Part shown: one piece after another, positions 1 through 11,149 of the stretch
How the letters are laid out: each line of letters starts with the position of its first letter
Numbering within the stretch: position 1 is the first letter of the stretch
Assembly (NCBI GenBank): GCA_022747635.1
Contig: JAKTNV010000018.1
Location: 3,686,427-3,750,426 of the forward strand
Direction of reading: 5' to 3'
Length of the DNA stretch: 64,000 bases
DNA from: Hetaerina americana
Taxonomy: Eukaryota > Arthropoda > Insecta > Odonata > Calopterygidae
Translations under genes and position numbers: made by a program
The notes under the pieces: generated by a model
What the model was told of the DNA's origin: nothing
The model's database searches: none
What the model saw: only the letters and a program-made list of their open reading frames with translations

Positions 1-114
1 TTTTATCTTGACCAGATTCAATTTGTTGCATAATTTTCAAGTGGCTGGTTAGTTTCATGGTGGCATAAGTAGTCAATGAAAAATGAAGTAATGTATTGAA
101 ACTTGTCAAAATAA

Positions 115-309
115 AATATTATTGGTGGAAAGATGCAGAAATGTTTCTACCATTGTAGAAAAATTTTCACCACATCAGACCTGATCGCTCATTACATTTC
201 TAGGGAGTCAAGTTTGGTGATTGGTGGCAGGAAAAGCAATGACCTACTCCAAAATGAATCACATCACATTTCATCTTGTTCTCTCTTTCAGTTTCCCGAC
301 ATGCATTGA
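115..309 (+). other. short open frame with a partial zinc-finger-like pattern
   Basis: A 64-codon open frame runs from after a stop at 112-114 to a TGA at 307-309, with an ATG at 133. It contains CFYHCRKIF, a leucine and IAH, which recalls the first half of a C2H2 finger (C-x3-C-x3-F, then L-x2-H). The second zinc histidine is not at the expected spacing. A polypyrimidine stretch ending in CAG lies at about 276-290, so a splice acceptor inside the frame is also possible. I do not recognise a family. It may be a decayed exon or chance. Confidence 0.15.
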
Positions 310-416
310 ATTATTTTTGCAAAATATTGGAATTTGATCCTATTGGGAGGAGAAGTTCAAAAGAGCCTGGTTGTTTCATTCTGTTAGATCACTTTTTTCA
401 CTTGATTTAGCTCATC

Positions 417-418
<2 letters not shown>

Positions 419-452
<34 letters not shown>
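419..452. repeat. (ATT)n microsatellite
   Basis: About eleven uninterrupted ATT units. A similar tract lies at 39590-39626. Confidence 0.95.
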
Positions 453-453
<1 letters not shown>

Positions 454-689
454 AATTCACATGTGCAGATAAACAACATAAGGTGGCACACAAGTCTCAA
501 GTATTACAATCAAACATGCCTTGGAAAACTAGCATGACATCTCAAATCCAAACAACATCACAAAAGATAATAAATAAAATCAATCAGAAAAAAATGCACT
601 TAAAGGAAACTTCCAAGCACCAATCTCTAATAAAAAAAAAAAATTCCCATCTCATTAACATCAGGCTCCCAATCAAAATTTTAAAAAAT

Positions 690-3374
690 TTAAACTAAGT
701 TGTTGTGTACAATTTAACTCAACACATCCATCAGATTATTATATAAATTGTTTACATTTTCTCTGAAAAGTCTTTACCCTGTTAGGAAAGGGTTTGAATA
801 GTTAAGCAGGCAAGGTGTTTCAAACAACAATTGCTTCATTAAGAAAAGAAAAATTTTTTTATTCATTCTTTGTGCTCTGCATTTTACATTGAAGTTGTGA
901 TCATTTCTCCCTATAAAATTTGGATTTCCCCCCTCTTTCCTCAGTTCTGCCCAAGCTTTCTCTCCCTTCAGGATGCGGATCATTCCACAAAGTCTGCTTA
1001 TTTTTCTTCTACTTTGTAGAGGTTCCCAGCCCAGTGTTTGTAACATTCCAGACACACTCTCCAGCCCCCTATGCTTCCCCATTCTTTGGACCTTCTCCAG
1101 TTTTGTAATATGTCCTTCTTTGTGTCGGTCCCATACAAGTGATGAGTACCAAAAATTGGTCTTACAAGGGTCTTATATGCCTTTTCCTTAGTTGCTCTAA
1201 CACTCCCTTTGAGATTTCTCATCACCCAATAAATAGTTTTGAAAGCTTTCTTAACAATTTATTCCACGTTTAGCCCATACCCTAAACCCTCAGTTAAATA
1301 TACACCTAATTATTTACAGCTATCACTTCTAGGTATGACAATTTCCTACAATTTGTAGTGCCTACTGGTTCCATTTACCTTGTTACTAAATGTGATGGAT
1401 TTGCATTTGCTAACATTAACATCCATCCCATTATTTGTCACCCAATCTGCCATTTTATTAATGTCTCTTTGCAGTACATCGCAGTCGCTGCCATTCTTGA
1501 CTTTCCTGTAGATAATGCAGTCATCCGCAAAAAGTCTATCTGAGATTTAATATTTTCTAAGAGATTATTATATAGATTAACAACAAGAGTGGGCCAGGTA
1601 TGCTTCCTTGTGGAACTCCCGATGTTACCCTGATTTTTTCAGAGCACATTTCTCTTAATTTGACCCTTTATGTTCGACCTTCGATGAAATTTTTTTACCC
1701 ACAAGAATGCTCTCCATCTGTGTCTATTGGCGATTAGCCCATCTTGAGCACTAAGTGACCATGGACAACTTTGTCAAAGGCTTTTGACAGGTCAACTATT
1801 ATAGCATTCACTTCTATTCCTACCACCATAGAGTCAAATATTTGTTGGCAGAACCCTAATAGCTGAGTTTTGCTGGAGTGCCCTTTGCTGAAACCATAAT
1901 GGCGACTGTACAACCAATTCTCACTCTCCCACAATTTCCAGGGATAATCAACAATTATTTTTTCTAATAGCTTGCATACATCTGACGTCAAATTTACCGG
2001 TCTATAATTATCAACTAGTGCCTTATCTCATCCTCTGAAAATTGGTGTTACATATGCCTCCTTCCAAGCATTTGGCAGGGCATTATTGTTTAAGGTAACA
2101 CTGAATGAATTATTTATATAATTTGAAACTACACTACCACCCAATTTAAGGAAGCCAATTGAAACACTATCTGGGCCTTTTGATTTATTTGCCTCATTTT
2201 CCTAATTTTTTCATAAATATTTGCGCTTGTCGTTTTAATACTTTTAGTATTTAATATTTTTCACCGCGTTGCCGACTCAGAGATGTATCTTCAAAATCTA
2301 TTTTGTTTACCATCCCTTTAGATGCACTTGCATACCAATTGTTAAATGCTTTAGCCTTTTCCTTATCGTCTACGATTAGTGCTCCAACTTCCTTTTTTAA
2401 AGCGGTTGTGTTTTCCCTGTTGTCTTTCATCCTCCACAGTAACTTATGAAATTTATTTCCATTATCTTTTGAGATTACGTTCTGTTGGAAAGTTTCTTTG
2501 GCTATTTTCTTTCCTCTTTTTAATTCACAAACTAATATTTTGTAATTTATGAGCCATTCTGAGCTCTCATCCCATTTTTTATGAATCACCCTTAGTTTTT
2601 TCTTAAAGGATCTGATTTTGCAGTTGTAGAACTCTGGGTTGGTATTTTCTTTAAGAATTTTTTCCAGGACAAAGTTATTTAATCCCTCCTCCATTATCTC
2701 CTTAAATGTCTTCCAGATTTTTCCCACATTCTGCCCTCCACTTTCTCATTCCAAATACTTTTCCCTTAAATGAGATCTGGAACCCTTCCCTATCATCACG
2801 TTTATATTGTCATGCTGTCTTTTTGTTTCTAGCCCTTCATACTGAGACCTCTCCAAATTTAGATACATACGCACAGCTTAATGGTTGCTTGTTCCCGGAA
2901 GGACATCAACTTCTAACACCAATGTTTTTGGTCTCACAAGTATGATGTTGAGGATGTTTCCACTGCACGTGGGTTTTTCCTCCACCTGTACAAAACCCTC
3001 CTCGTTTATGAGATGACTAGAGATTTCTCGTCCCCTCTAACCCCTTACCGTGACCTCGTCCGCTGACCATTTGATACCTGGAAGGTTCCAGTCCCCTGCT
3101 ATGAGGGTATGATCCTCTGGGGTAGCTGAGCATATGCCTACTCATACCTTGACTGCATACATCCCTTCGTTGGGGCTTCTGAACATGGCAACTAGTTTTA
3201 AAGTTTTCCCTCCATTCCTACCTTTGACATGAGCACAAATCATCTCACAATCATTTCTTACCCATTTCAATGTACTTATTAGGTTTTTATCTACACGCAT
3301 GAATATCCCTCCTCCACGGCCATCGCTCTCCCTTCTGTAAATGGCGAAATTTTGAGGAAAAACCTTGTTTGATA
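690..3374 (-). pseudogene. CR1-like LINE remnant (EN, linker, RT, C-terminus)
   Basis: Broken frames on the minus strand follow the order of a CR1-type ORF2. Part of the endonuclease is at 3142-3374 (AIYRRESDGRGGGIF). The EN-RT linker is at 2251-2727. RT palm sequence is at 1734-1991 (HYGFSKGHSSKTQLLGF and VDLSKAFDKVVHGHL). The RT thumb and C-terminal part are at 774-1082 (SVSGMLQTLGWEPLQSRR). Frameshifts and stops separate the blocks, so it is dead. The 5' end stops exactly at the TA flanking a mariner element (3377-4662). No CR1 sequence is recognisable beyond that mariner, so the copy is 5'-truncated there. Confidence 0.8.
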
Positions 3375-3376
3375 TA

Positions 3377-4662
3377 CGAGGGATATCCCAAAAGTACCCG
3401 ACCCAACCAAGAAGACACAAAAGTTTTGGAAAAAAATGTATTTATTTTTCAACAATCTCCTATTAGCTCTATACACTTTTTCCAGCGATGTTCAATAAGT
3501 TTGATACCCTTTTTATAATAAGAACTGTCTTGCTCCTCAAAATAGCCATTAACTGCCGACATCACTTCTTCACAGTTGGAAAATCATTGAACACTGGGCC
3601 ATTTTTTCAACTTTGCAAACAGAAAATAATCCGAGGGGGCTAAATCTGGCGAATAGGGTGCATGAGGTAGCAATTTCAACTTTGATTCATGAATTTTGGT
3701 CATTGCAATAATGGATTTGTGAGCTGGTGAATTGTCTTGATGAAATAACACTTTCTTCTCAGCCAAATGCGGCTGCTTTTGCTTGATTTCTTTGTTCAAA
3801 CGTTGTAATAAGTTTGCATAATATTCACCATTGATAGTTTTGCCTATTTCCAGATAGTCAATGAAAATTATCTCATGCACATCCCAAGAAGCAGACCTTG
3901 CCTGCAGATGAAACGGTCTTCGCCTTCTTAGGAGACAGCTCTCCCTTTTGAATCCGTTGTTTTGATTGCTCTTTTGTCTCAATGGTGTGAAGTAATGGAC
4001 CCATGTTTCATCCATGGTTATGAAATGGTGTACAAATTCTGCTTTTTTGCCGTGAAACTTTGCTAAACACTCAATTGAAACATCTTCACGACACTGGTTT
4101 TGCTCTCGAGTGTGAGCAAATGTGGCACCCATCCACCACACAGCTTTCTCATGTTCAAATTTTCAGTTAATATGCGATGTACCGCACTTTTTGAAATGCC
4201 TAATATGTTTGCTAGCTTGTGCACTTTCATTCGATGATCATCCAGCATCACTTTGTGGATTTTCTTCACTGTTTCCGGAGTCGTCACCTCATTTGGTCGA
4301 CCAATGCGTTGCTCATCTTGACAGCTTGTACGGCCCCGTTTAAACTCAGCTATCCAATATTTTACTGCTGTGAGTGAAGGAGCAGACTCACCCAGAGTAG
4401 AATCCAGCTCAGGTTTTATATTGGTTGGGCCAAGACCTTTCAAGCAAAAGTATTGGATCACATAATGATGACCAATTTACTCCATTTTCAGAAATTCACT
4501 GAAAACGTTCACTATTGATTGCTACCAAGCAAATACTAAACAACGTGGCATCTTCAAACTTGAAACATGTGCTTGCTAGATTGTGTACTTCCTAATGCAG
4601 TGATATTTTTCGAACAACTACGGGCATCTCTAGGTCAGGCCGGGTACTTATGGTTACTCCTG
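3377..4662 (-). mobile_element. mariner element 1, full length, DD34D type
   Basis: A 1,286-bp element flanked by TA dinucleotides at 3375-3376 and 4663-4664, as expected for Tc1/mariner target duplication. The ends are imperfect inverted repeats of about 30 bp: CGAGGGATATCCCAAAAGT on the left, and CAGGAGTAACCATAAGT on the right read as reverse complement. Both continue into ACCCG(A/G)CC. Length and architecture match a complete mariner. The transposase is described separately. Confidence 0.9.
3455..4485 (-). pseudogene. mariner element 1 transposase, slightly damaged
   Basis: The frame starts at the ATG at 4483-4485, but its third codon is TAA. It then runs open from 4461 through two helix-turn-helix regions (SAVHRILTENLNMRKLCGGW) to about 4110. 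A frameshift moves the reading to the 4141-3584 frame, which holds all three catalytic segments: MDETWVHY, LFHQDNSPAHKS and PYSPDLAPSDYFLF. These fit the mariner D,D34D triad. A second frameshift near 3590 is followed by a recognisable C-terminal tail (GYFEEQD, then HRWKKCIELIGD). Two frame changes and one early stop make it inactive, but the copy is otherwise well preserved and therefore fairly young. Confidence 0.88.
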
Positions 4663-4764
4663 TATAGAAGGTTTCAAAATAGTTCTAACAAATGATATCT
4701 CTCTATGGGTTTGGAAAGGGGAGAGGGTTAATTAAAAATAGCAATTTTCCACAAAAATAAAATT

Positions 4765-4806
4765 TAATGCGACCGGTTTCAATGTTACTACATCATCATC
4801 AGGGAG
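4765..4806 (-). ncRNA. hammerhead ribozyme motif A (Penelope-type 3' end)
   Basis: Read on the minus strand, CUGAUGA lies at complement 4796-4802. A small stem II (AUGU/ACAU closing AGUA) follows, then GAA and the self-complementary ACCGGU at 4772-4777, with C as the cleavage-site H17. All universally conserved core bases are present. The bases 5' of CUGAUGA do not pair with the bases after the cleavage site, so stem I is weak or lost. Hammerheads of this minimal form are known from the terminal repeats of Penelope-like retroelements. No Penelope coding sequence is visible beside this one. Confidence 0.65.
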
Positions 4807-4854
4807 AGGGTTGTTACTAATTTCCTCATTAAATCTTGACATATGTTTTCTGCA

Positions 4855-5790
4855 TGATACCAAGATTTTAATGAGAGCGTTAGTAGGAAGGAACAACAAA
4901 TGTAATGAGGATGTCTTTGTGAGCTTTGTGGATAGTGAGAAGGTGCTCAACCAGGTGGAGTGGGCATAGTTGATGGAGGCATTCTGGAAGTTGAGTTGGG
5001 GGAGGCCTCCTCATTTTTAGCTTGTAAATTAACCAGAAGGCACAGGTAGCAGAGGGAGGATTAGGGTAGATGTTTATTGGTGGAATAAAATGGGTAGGGT
5101 GTCACTTACCTCTTCAATATCTAGTTTTGAATTTATCTTAAGGGCTTGAATTGGAAATAAAAGTGGGCTGGAGGGTGATTAGGACGCAGAGTTGGCAGTC
5201 ATTGCTTAGTGCTTGACAGCATCATAACCAAAAATATGGGATGAAGAGTAATTGCTGGAAAACAAAGCAGGGAGGTATCAAGAAGTGGAAAGGTTGTGGC
5301 AAATATTGAGGAGGAGGGAAGTATTTAGTGCCGGTAGAACAGTTGGGAAATATTTTGGAGTAAAATGGACAGAATAGCGAGGACAGTAGGAGAATGATAT
5401 AGCAAAAGGAGCTTTTTGCAAGAAGGGAACTGTTGGCAGGCAGACTTACGTTGAAATATAAGGGAATGATTAGTAAGGACTTTGAAATAAAGTTTTAAGG
5501 CCTTATGGATATGAGACCTGGTCTTTTGAGGTAAGAGGATGAGTGTAGATTGGGGGCTTTTGAGATGTTTATTTGGTAGGGTGTGGAGGAAAAGTGTTGG
5601 CTGGGATGAATCCAGAGAAAGAGAAGTGGTTGCCAAAGACATCCAAAGTTATTGAGCTGTAGTGGAAGGAAAAATGTTAGGTACGTGCACATAAGCAAAG
5701 TTGAGTTGAGGAAAAAAAGAGAATAGGTTCCTTGGACAGCAGGAAGAAATAATTAATTACTAAAGAAGGGAAGAATACTTGTATAGAGGA
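4855..5790 (+). pseudogene. RTE-like LINE remnant, RT core and C-terminus
   Basis: Plus-strand frames with many stops keep landmarks of the endonuclease/RT LINE family often annotated as craniofacial development protein 2-like. FVDSEKVLNQVEW near 4918 stands for the FVD(F/L)EKAFDRVEW block. LFARRELLAGRLTLKYKG and RLGAFEMFIW near 5410-5570 match the C-terminal domain. The YADD region is missing, so the copy is internally deleted and heavily decayed. The same family recurs on the minus strand at 11150-11862 and 32886-34245. Confidence 0.6.
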
Positions 5791-6149
5791 AAAAAGATGA
5801 AGTCCTTATGTAATGTGTAGTGGTAGTATAGCGTTTCTGCATCTTTGATCATAAATATTTGAGTGTGTGTGTGGTGAGGGGATGTGCCAGGCCCCAATGC
5901 CATTGTCACTGATGTACCCTTTCGCTGTCCATTAGTTTTGTGGTTTTGTGTAGGGCATTCATATCCTATTAATTTCTTTAAAGTCCCTAGTGTTCAGACC
6001 TACCTCTAGAATAACATAGTTTTCATGTACCTACATCTAATTTATTGGTTTGTATTATTTTTGTTGTTATCACAGTGTTTGGTAAATCTTGAAACTTGGA
6101 ACTATGTTATTGTGATTTCAACTCTGATAAATATCTTCTTTTCTTTCAG

Positions 6150-6242
6150 ATAAAATGCACATCTAGTCAGTTACCTTGTCTCACAAATGGAAGTTACGTT
6201 GAAGTGAATAATTTCCCAAAATCTTTGGATGCAGTGACTTAA
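6150..6242 (+). CDS. candidate 3'-terminal coding exon of an unidentified host gene
   Basis: A strong acceptor (TTCTTTTCTTTCAG) ends at 6149. Reading from 6150 in phase 0 gives 30 codons, with QLPCLTNGSYVEV and NNFPKSLDAVT, then TAA at 6240-6242. AATAAA overlaps the stop at 6242-6247, so acceptor, short open end, stop and polyadenylation signal are correctly ordered. I do not recognise the protein. No other exon of the same gene could be assigned in 1-6149, which is mostly TE sequence, so the rest may lie left of the window. Chance cannot be excluded for a frame this short. Confidence 0.35.
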   Translation: MKCTSSQLPCLTNGSYVEVNNFPKSLDAVT

Positions 6243-6247
6243 ATAAA

Positions 6248-7577
6248 AAAGTTTTTAGTGCGTGAAATCGTTATTTAACTGTGATCTGTGACCAGATGAC
6301 TGATTATAATGTCTTTTGCCTACTTCCATTTTGTGTTGACTGTTGCATCATTTGTACCATGGTGTTTCAAAATCTAAAATCGAAATTATCTTTTTCATGA
6401 GATGTATTTACTGAAATGAAAATGCAATCGAGTTATTATCTCTTGCTGTGAAAATAAATCCAGATAAATGAGAATTGGCACCAAACACTTGGGAATTCTA
6501 TTATATTATTGTACAGATGTTATATCCTCTGAAATGTATTGCCTTCACATTAATTTCATAAAAAGAACGTTGAATTTTATATACTCTGTAAATTATAATT
6601 TTCTTTTCATGAGAGAATTCACTCTTTAGGGAGAGGGACACTGTTTGCTTTCTCTTTCAACTCATCACCTGAAGACACAACTGCTTTTGATCAACACTTG
6701 CTTGGCTCTATCGTGAAATCTTGAAATGCTGAACAAGCAAGACCAATTTGGTGGACAGGTACAGCATTTAAAATTTTTTAAGCATTTCAAATTGTATTTT
6801 AAAACCCAAAAATGTGTACTCTCACTGTACGCTGTGTATGAATCAGAGAATCTTATGTTATTTGTCACATTTGAGATCAAGTACCACTTAATTGACTGTA
6901 GCCGTTGAGTTAAAGTCAGTCAAATATTAATTTGGAAACAATTAGTAGAGTTTTATAAATTATACTTCTTTAAGGCATATTCGTTATTGATTTTAATATA
7001 GTGAGATGATGAAAATAAGACATGGTGGCAGAATTTCACCAAATAAGGAATCTGCAGCTGTTACCATTATTTACGAGGTCAAAATCCAAAGAAACTGCGG
7101 GAAATGCCGCCGCAACAGTAACTTTTATGAGGTCATCAAAATTGGTTTATTGCTTCATGATAAATGATGATGGGTTACACACTATATTACGGCTGACTTC
7201 ACAAGAAAAATGAGCAGTCAAATAGAAATGGCACAAACTGGACTGTGTGATGCCTTGCTTCGTTTTGAAGTTTCAGCCTCCATTCAATGTGGGTTTATGT
7301 GAACTGGTAGCACCACATAGATAACTAGTGGTAGTGATGAGGCAAAGGGCGTAAGCACACTTGTGTCTGGAAGATTGCATGTGCCCGAGAGTAAGATATT
7401 GTGATCATTTAATTATGGCATTGTCGGATATGACTCTGAATGACAACGCTTTGAGAGTCCCTCTCACTTCCAGACACACTCTCTGAAACCTAGCTCATTT
7501 ATAAAAGTGATGGGTCAGTTTGTAGCTTGAGATATGGACCAGAATTAAAGGAAAAAGTATTGATACTCGAATCAGTA
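6248..7577. other. AT-rich sequence, no gene seen
   Basis: No coding frame, TE protein or RNA structure is recognisable. About 60 bp at 7080-7140 (CCAAAGAAACTGCGGG...) recur at 44715-44775, so part of it is an unclassified dispersed repeat. The first part may be the 3' UTR of the candidate exon at 6150-6242. Confidence 0.5.
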
Positions 7578-7885
7578 TGGGGATCGCGATGGTGTGGTGG
7601 CTAACGTACTGGCTTCCCACCGAGATGGCCTGGGTTCGAATTTCCAACAGTGACTTATATTTTTCAGTGGTGTCCCGATCCCTACTTGAGGTGTTTTGCG
7701 GAGGGCACTTTGAGTTAGTACGCTGTCTCTCGGATGGGATGTTAAGTTGCAGACCCCTTGGCGCCTTTCGTAAAGAGTAGGATAATGCCAACGCTGGGTT
7801 TCTCTCCACCCTTCATCATTTCCTATCCATCCCCTATGGCATGAACGACCTCAGCTGTCGGTCGCCTCCCCTAAATACTACTACA
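7578..7885 (+). mobile_element. tRNA-derived SINE, family 1, copy a
   Basis: A tRNA-like head has an A-box-like GTGGTGGCTAACG and a B box GGGTTCGAATTTC. A body of about 230 bp follows and the copy ends in CTACTACA. The same sequence recurs at 16449-16693 and 60872-61180 in the same orientation. The last ~50 bp (GACCTCAGCTGTCGG..., then ACTACTAC) match the 3' end of the I-like LINE that ends at 27269, which suggests that this LINE mobilises the SINE. Confidence 0.82.
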
Positions 7886-8109
7886 ATCAAATCAATATTT
7901 ATGCTTACCATGCTATGTTTTATTAACACTAGGAAATCATTGATATAATCACGATTATAACCCTTGGTAGCTAAAGTTAGAGGTAGGCAAATACTGACAC
8001 TAGGTTTCTCCCCAACCTTACACAATTCCCTGATACTCCTTCCACTTCCAAATTACAATAAATTAATGGTTAACCTATGCTGTCAACTGCCTTTCCCCAA
8101 AAAATTACT

Positions 8110-9000
8110 ATGAAATATTAATAAAAATGCCCAAATGCAAAAAACCCTTTTGCATCTAAGTCATGTGGGGGTGCATCCCTTTGTGTGCTTGTGATATTAA
8201 CAGTGTGCCCTAAAACTCCTCAGATGACAATGGGACATTACGTTTGAGTATTTTCACAATAATTTGAAAGTGTTTAGGCATGCCCTGAAATTACATAAGC
8301 ACATGAGGGGAGGCTGCCCTGAATGTTTAAGATGTCCAAGGGGGAAATTTTGTTTTTTACAAAATTTTGCATGTTTTATGGCACCCTGGCAATTAGACTG
8401 GCATATGATGCATTGTACCCTTAAATGCCTAATAAAACAAAGAGAACGTAAGTACGTACCCTTTGAGTAAGTAATAAATAAGTAATTTTGAAAATTTTGA
8501 TTGTTTTATGGCACCCTGGAAATGAAGCAGCCACACGATGACGACATACATGCATATATCCTTGGACACCTCAGTTGCCAAAGGGGGGAGTTATTGAGTA
8601 TTTAAAAAAAAAAATTCTGAATGTGTAATGGCACCCTGGAAATGACACAGGCATTAGATTAGATGAACTCGATTAGGTGCCTCGGATGCCAAAAGGGGAA
8701 CAATCAAGTATTATTAAAAATGACTAAATGTTTTATGGCACCCTTGTAATGATGTAGGAAAATAAGGCATGATACCCCAAACAGCTTCAGAGACAAAAAG
8801 GGGACGAATGAAGTATTATTACTAAATTTTAAATGTTGTATAGAACCCTGGAAATGACCCAGGCAAACAATGAGAGTTACCCCTGAACGCCTCAGATGGA
8901 AGAGGGAGGGGCATGGAGTGCTTTTAATAAATCCTGAATATTTTATGGCATCCTGAAAATGACACATGAGAATGATGGGTGGCATGCTTGGTTGGAGAGA
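8110..9000. repeat. diverged tandem repeat, unit about 100-130 bp, about seven units
   Basis: The motif TGTTTTATGGCACCCTGGAA, or a close variant, recurs near 8369, 8501, 8624, 8730, 8834 and 8939. Each is followed by AATGA, a CA-rich stretch, a CCTCAGATG-like word, an A/G-rich block and an AGTATT-like word. An earlier diverged unit precedes 8369. Units differ by point changes and small indels, so this is an old minisatellite. A similar word block at 11105-11150 may be a detached unit, in which case mariner 2 and its neighbours would have landed inside the array. Confidence 0.8.
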
Positions 9001-9072
9001 TTGGGGCACAACTTCTCCAGCTTGCGCAATTCTCGATCGACATTCCTCCCCAGGCGTCGTCCCATTTATATA

Positions 9073-10364
9073 CGAGGGTTACTATTTATATGTTGAGCCT
9101 TGAAAACACTTAACTGCTTTAGGCGCCATCTGACGTTTCCGTTTGAAAGTTTGACCCTTTTAACTATAGCTTTCTTCAGAACAATTTGCCATTTAATCAT
9201 AACTTGTGTTGTTTACAGTGACTCAAAAATTTTGTCACGGCGAAAAAATGGAGTTAACTCGTGAACACATTCGTGCGACGATTTTTACGGCTTTCGACGT
9301 GGATTATCAAGACTGGAGTGCATCGATCAACTTACTTCCACTTTCAGCGATGAAGTCTTTAGCACTGTGAAACGCTGGTATAACGAATTCTATCATGGCC
9401 GCCGTTCGCTCAGCGACGAGAGTCGTGAAGGTCGTCCAAAATCAGTGGCTGTGCCAGAAAACATTGAAGCTGTGCAGGAACTAGTAGAGGAAGATCGTCA
9501 TGTGACTTATCGTGAGATTGAGGCATCCTTGGGGATTAGTATGACGAGCATCAATAGAATATTGCATGAGGAAAATATTTGTTCGCGTTGGATGCCGCAT
9601 AATTTGACAAAAGCTCAAAAAGAGGCTCGTGTCAATTGGCGTAAAGAAATGTTCAAGAAATACAATCGCGGTACATCAAAAACTGTGTATAACATCTAAA
9701 CAGGTGATCAATCTTGGATATATGCGTATGAGCACGAAACAAAACAGCAATCCACTGTCGTATGGGTCTTCAAAGACGAGCCAAATCCGACAAAAGTGAT
9801 TCGTGCACGAAGCACATACATCGAAGCAAATGATCGCCTGTTTCGTCGGAATGGACACATGGCAGCCCTATCACCGTTAGAGCAACGTAAACCGTTAATT
9901 CTGAATGTTAGTACACGAGCATTTGTTTGCCAGAAGCGCTTGGTGAAATACGTACGGAAAAAGGAGCGGCGACGAAGGATCATTCTTCATCATGACAATG
10001 GGTAAGTTCTCACGGATAGGCTGAAACAACTACCTAGTTGACTGGCCAAAATATCGAATTGATGCTGGGTCATCCTCCGTACAGCCCTGATTTAGCACCA
10101 AATGACTTCTTTTTCTTCCCGTTTATCAGGAAAAATTTGCGTGGCCAACGTATTTTGGTACCTGAAGAAGCCGTTGAGGCATTCAAAAAGCATGTTTTAG
10201 AGGTAACTCAATCGGAGTGGGAAAAGTGTCACGAAAATTGGTTCGAGCGCATGCAAAAGTGTATTGACTATCGTGGAGAATACTTCGAAAAACGATGACG
10301 CCATTTGCAACGATAAATTACTCTCTTTTCATGTTTAGACTGGACATATAAATAGCAACCCTCG
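9073..10364 (+). mobile_element. mariner element 2, full length
   Basis: A 1,292-bp element flanked by TA at 9071-9072 and 10365-10366. The terminal inverted repeats are close to identical: CGAGGGTTACTATTTATATG on the left and CGAGGGTTGCTATTTATATG on the right. A truncated relative lies on the minus strand at 26196-27030. Confidence 0.92.
9248..10298 (+). pseudogene. mariner element 2 transposase, broken
   Basis: It starts MELTREHIRA at 9248. A frameshift near 9282 moves it into the frame that reads KRWYNEFYHGRRSLSDESR and the second helix-turn-helix (MTSINRILHEENICSRW). A TAA at 9697-9699 interrupts VYNI/TGDQSW, the first catalytic block. The second block, ILHHDNG, is followed by a further frame break. 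The third, PPYSPDLAPNDFF, sits in the 10038-10298 frame, which ends YFEKR-stop. The triad is D,D34D. At least three lesions make it non-functional. Confidence 0.88.
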
Positions 10365-10556
10365 TACCATGCCAGCCACCGTGGAATCGGTGGCCGAGAT
10401 GGCACAGGGAGGTAATACGGTCCGAGAAGGACGGTCGGCCGGATTGTCGTAGGTGAAGATGTTACCTCCAGGTCACAGTTCGTGATGTTTCCTTTATTAT
10501 GGACGCATGCAAAGTTTTGACATCTTAAATGTACATAAGCAGACTCTAGCCCTTAT

Positions 10557-11001
10557 TTAGGGCATATGGTTGTCACAATGGATAATGATATCGGCTTGTT
10601 CTGGTAACGCAGATCTGCCGTCCGCCGCCGCCATCAGTGCTGCAATCGCCTCCGCCTCGAATATGGGTTTGCATGCCCCGAATGGCCAAATCCCGGTGAC
10701 GTCCAGGCAGGGGATCACCCAAACTGCCTGGAACGGAGTTGCGTGTGAACATGTCTGCCCAGTAACTGAAGGCTGCAAATTTCCGGGTTTTATGTCGGAA
10801 ACCACTGCGCCAAAGGTCCTCCGCCCATCTGGTGTCTCGTTTTACCAAATTGTTCATGATGTAGTAGGAAAGTTGCAGTGTGTAAATGGACCATGAGACG
10901 AACACGATGGCTTTCGGTATATCATTGACCCGAATGGATTTCATTACGTCTAGGATGTAACGGATGCCCTGTAATGCACCGTTTGTTAGTCGCAGCGTCA
11001 T
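10557..11001 (-). pseudogene. possible reverse-transcriptase-linked RNase H-like fragment
   Basis: Two overlapping minus-strand frames read as one broken protein. From 11001: LRLTNGALQGIRYILDVMKS and LQLSYYIMNNLVKRDTRWAE. After a frame change near 10750: VIPCLDVTGIWPFGACKPIF, EAEAIAALMAA and ADIIIHCDN. The order EAEAIAALMA followed about 20 residues later by IIIHCDN resembles the E...D part of an RNase H fold in retroelement polymerases. I cannot name the element family, and the first acidic residue is not convincingly located. Confidence 0.35.
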
Positions 11002-11149
11002 GTTTTTGGTATCGATGCGAATCCCTGGTATACTGCTTCAGCGTATGTGAGAGCTTCAAACTACTATTGGCTAAATTTGATATGATTCAGGCCCACGACA
11101 AGTGATACTCTTAAATATCTAAGATGTCAAGAGGGAGTATAGTCAAATG

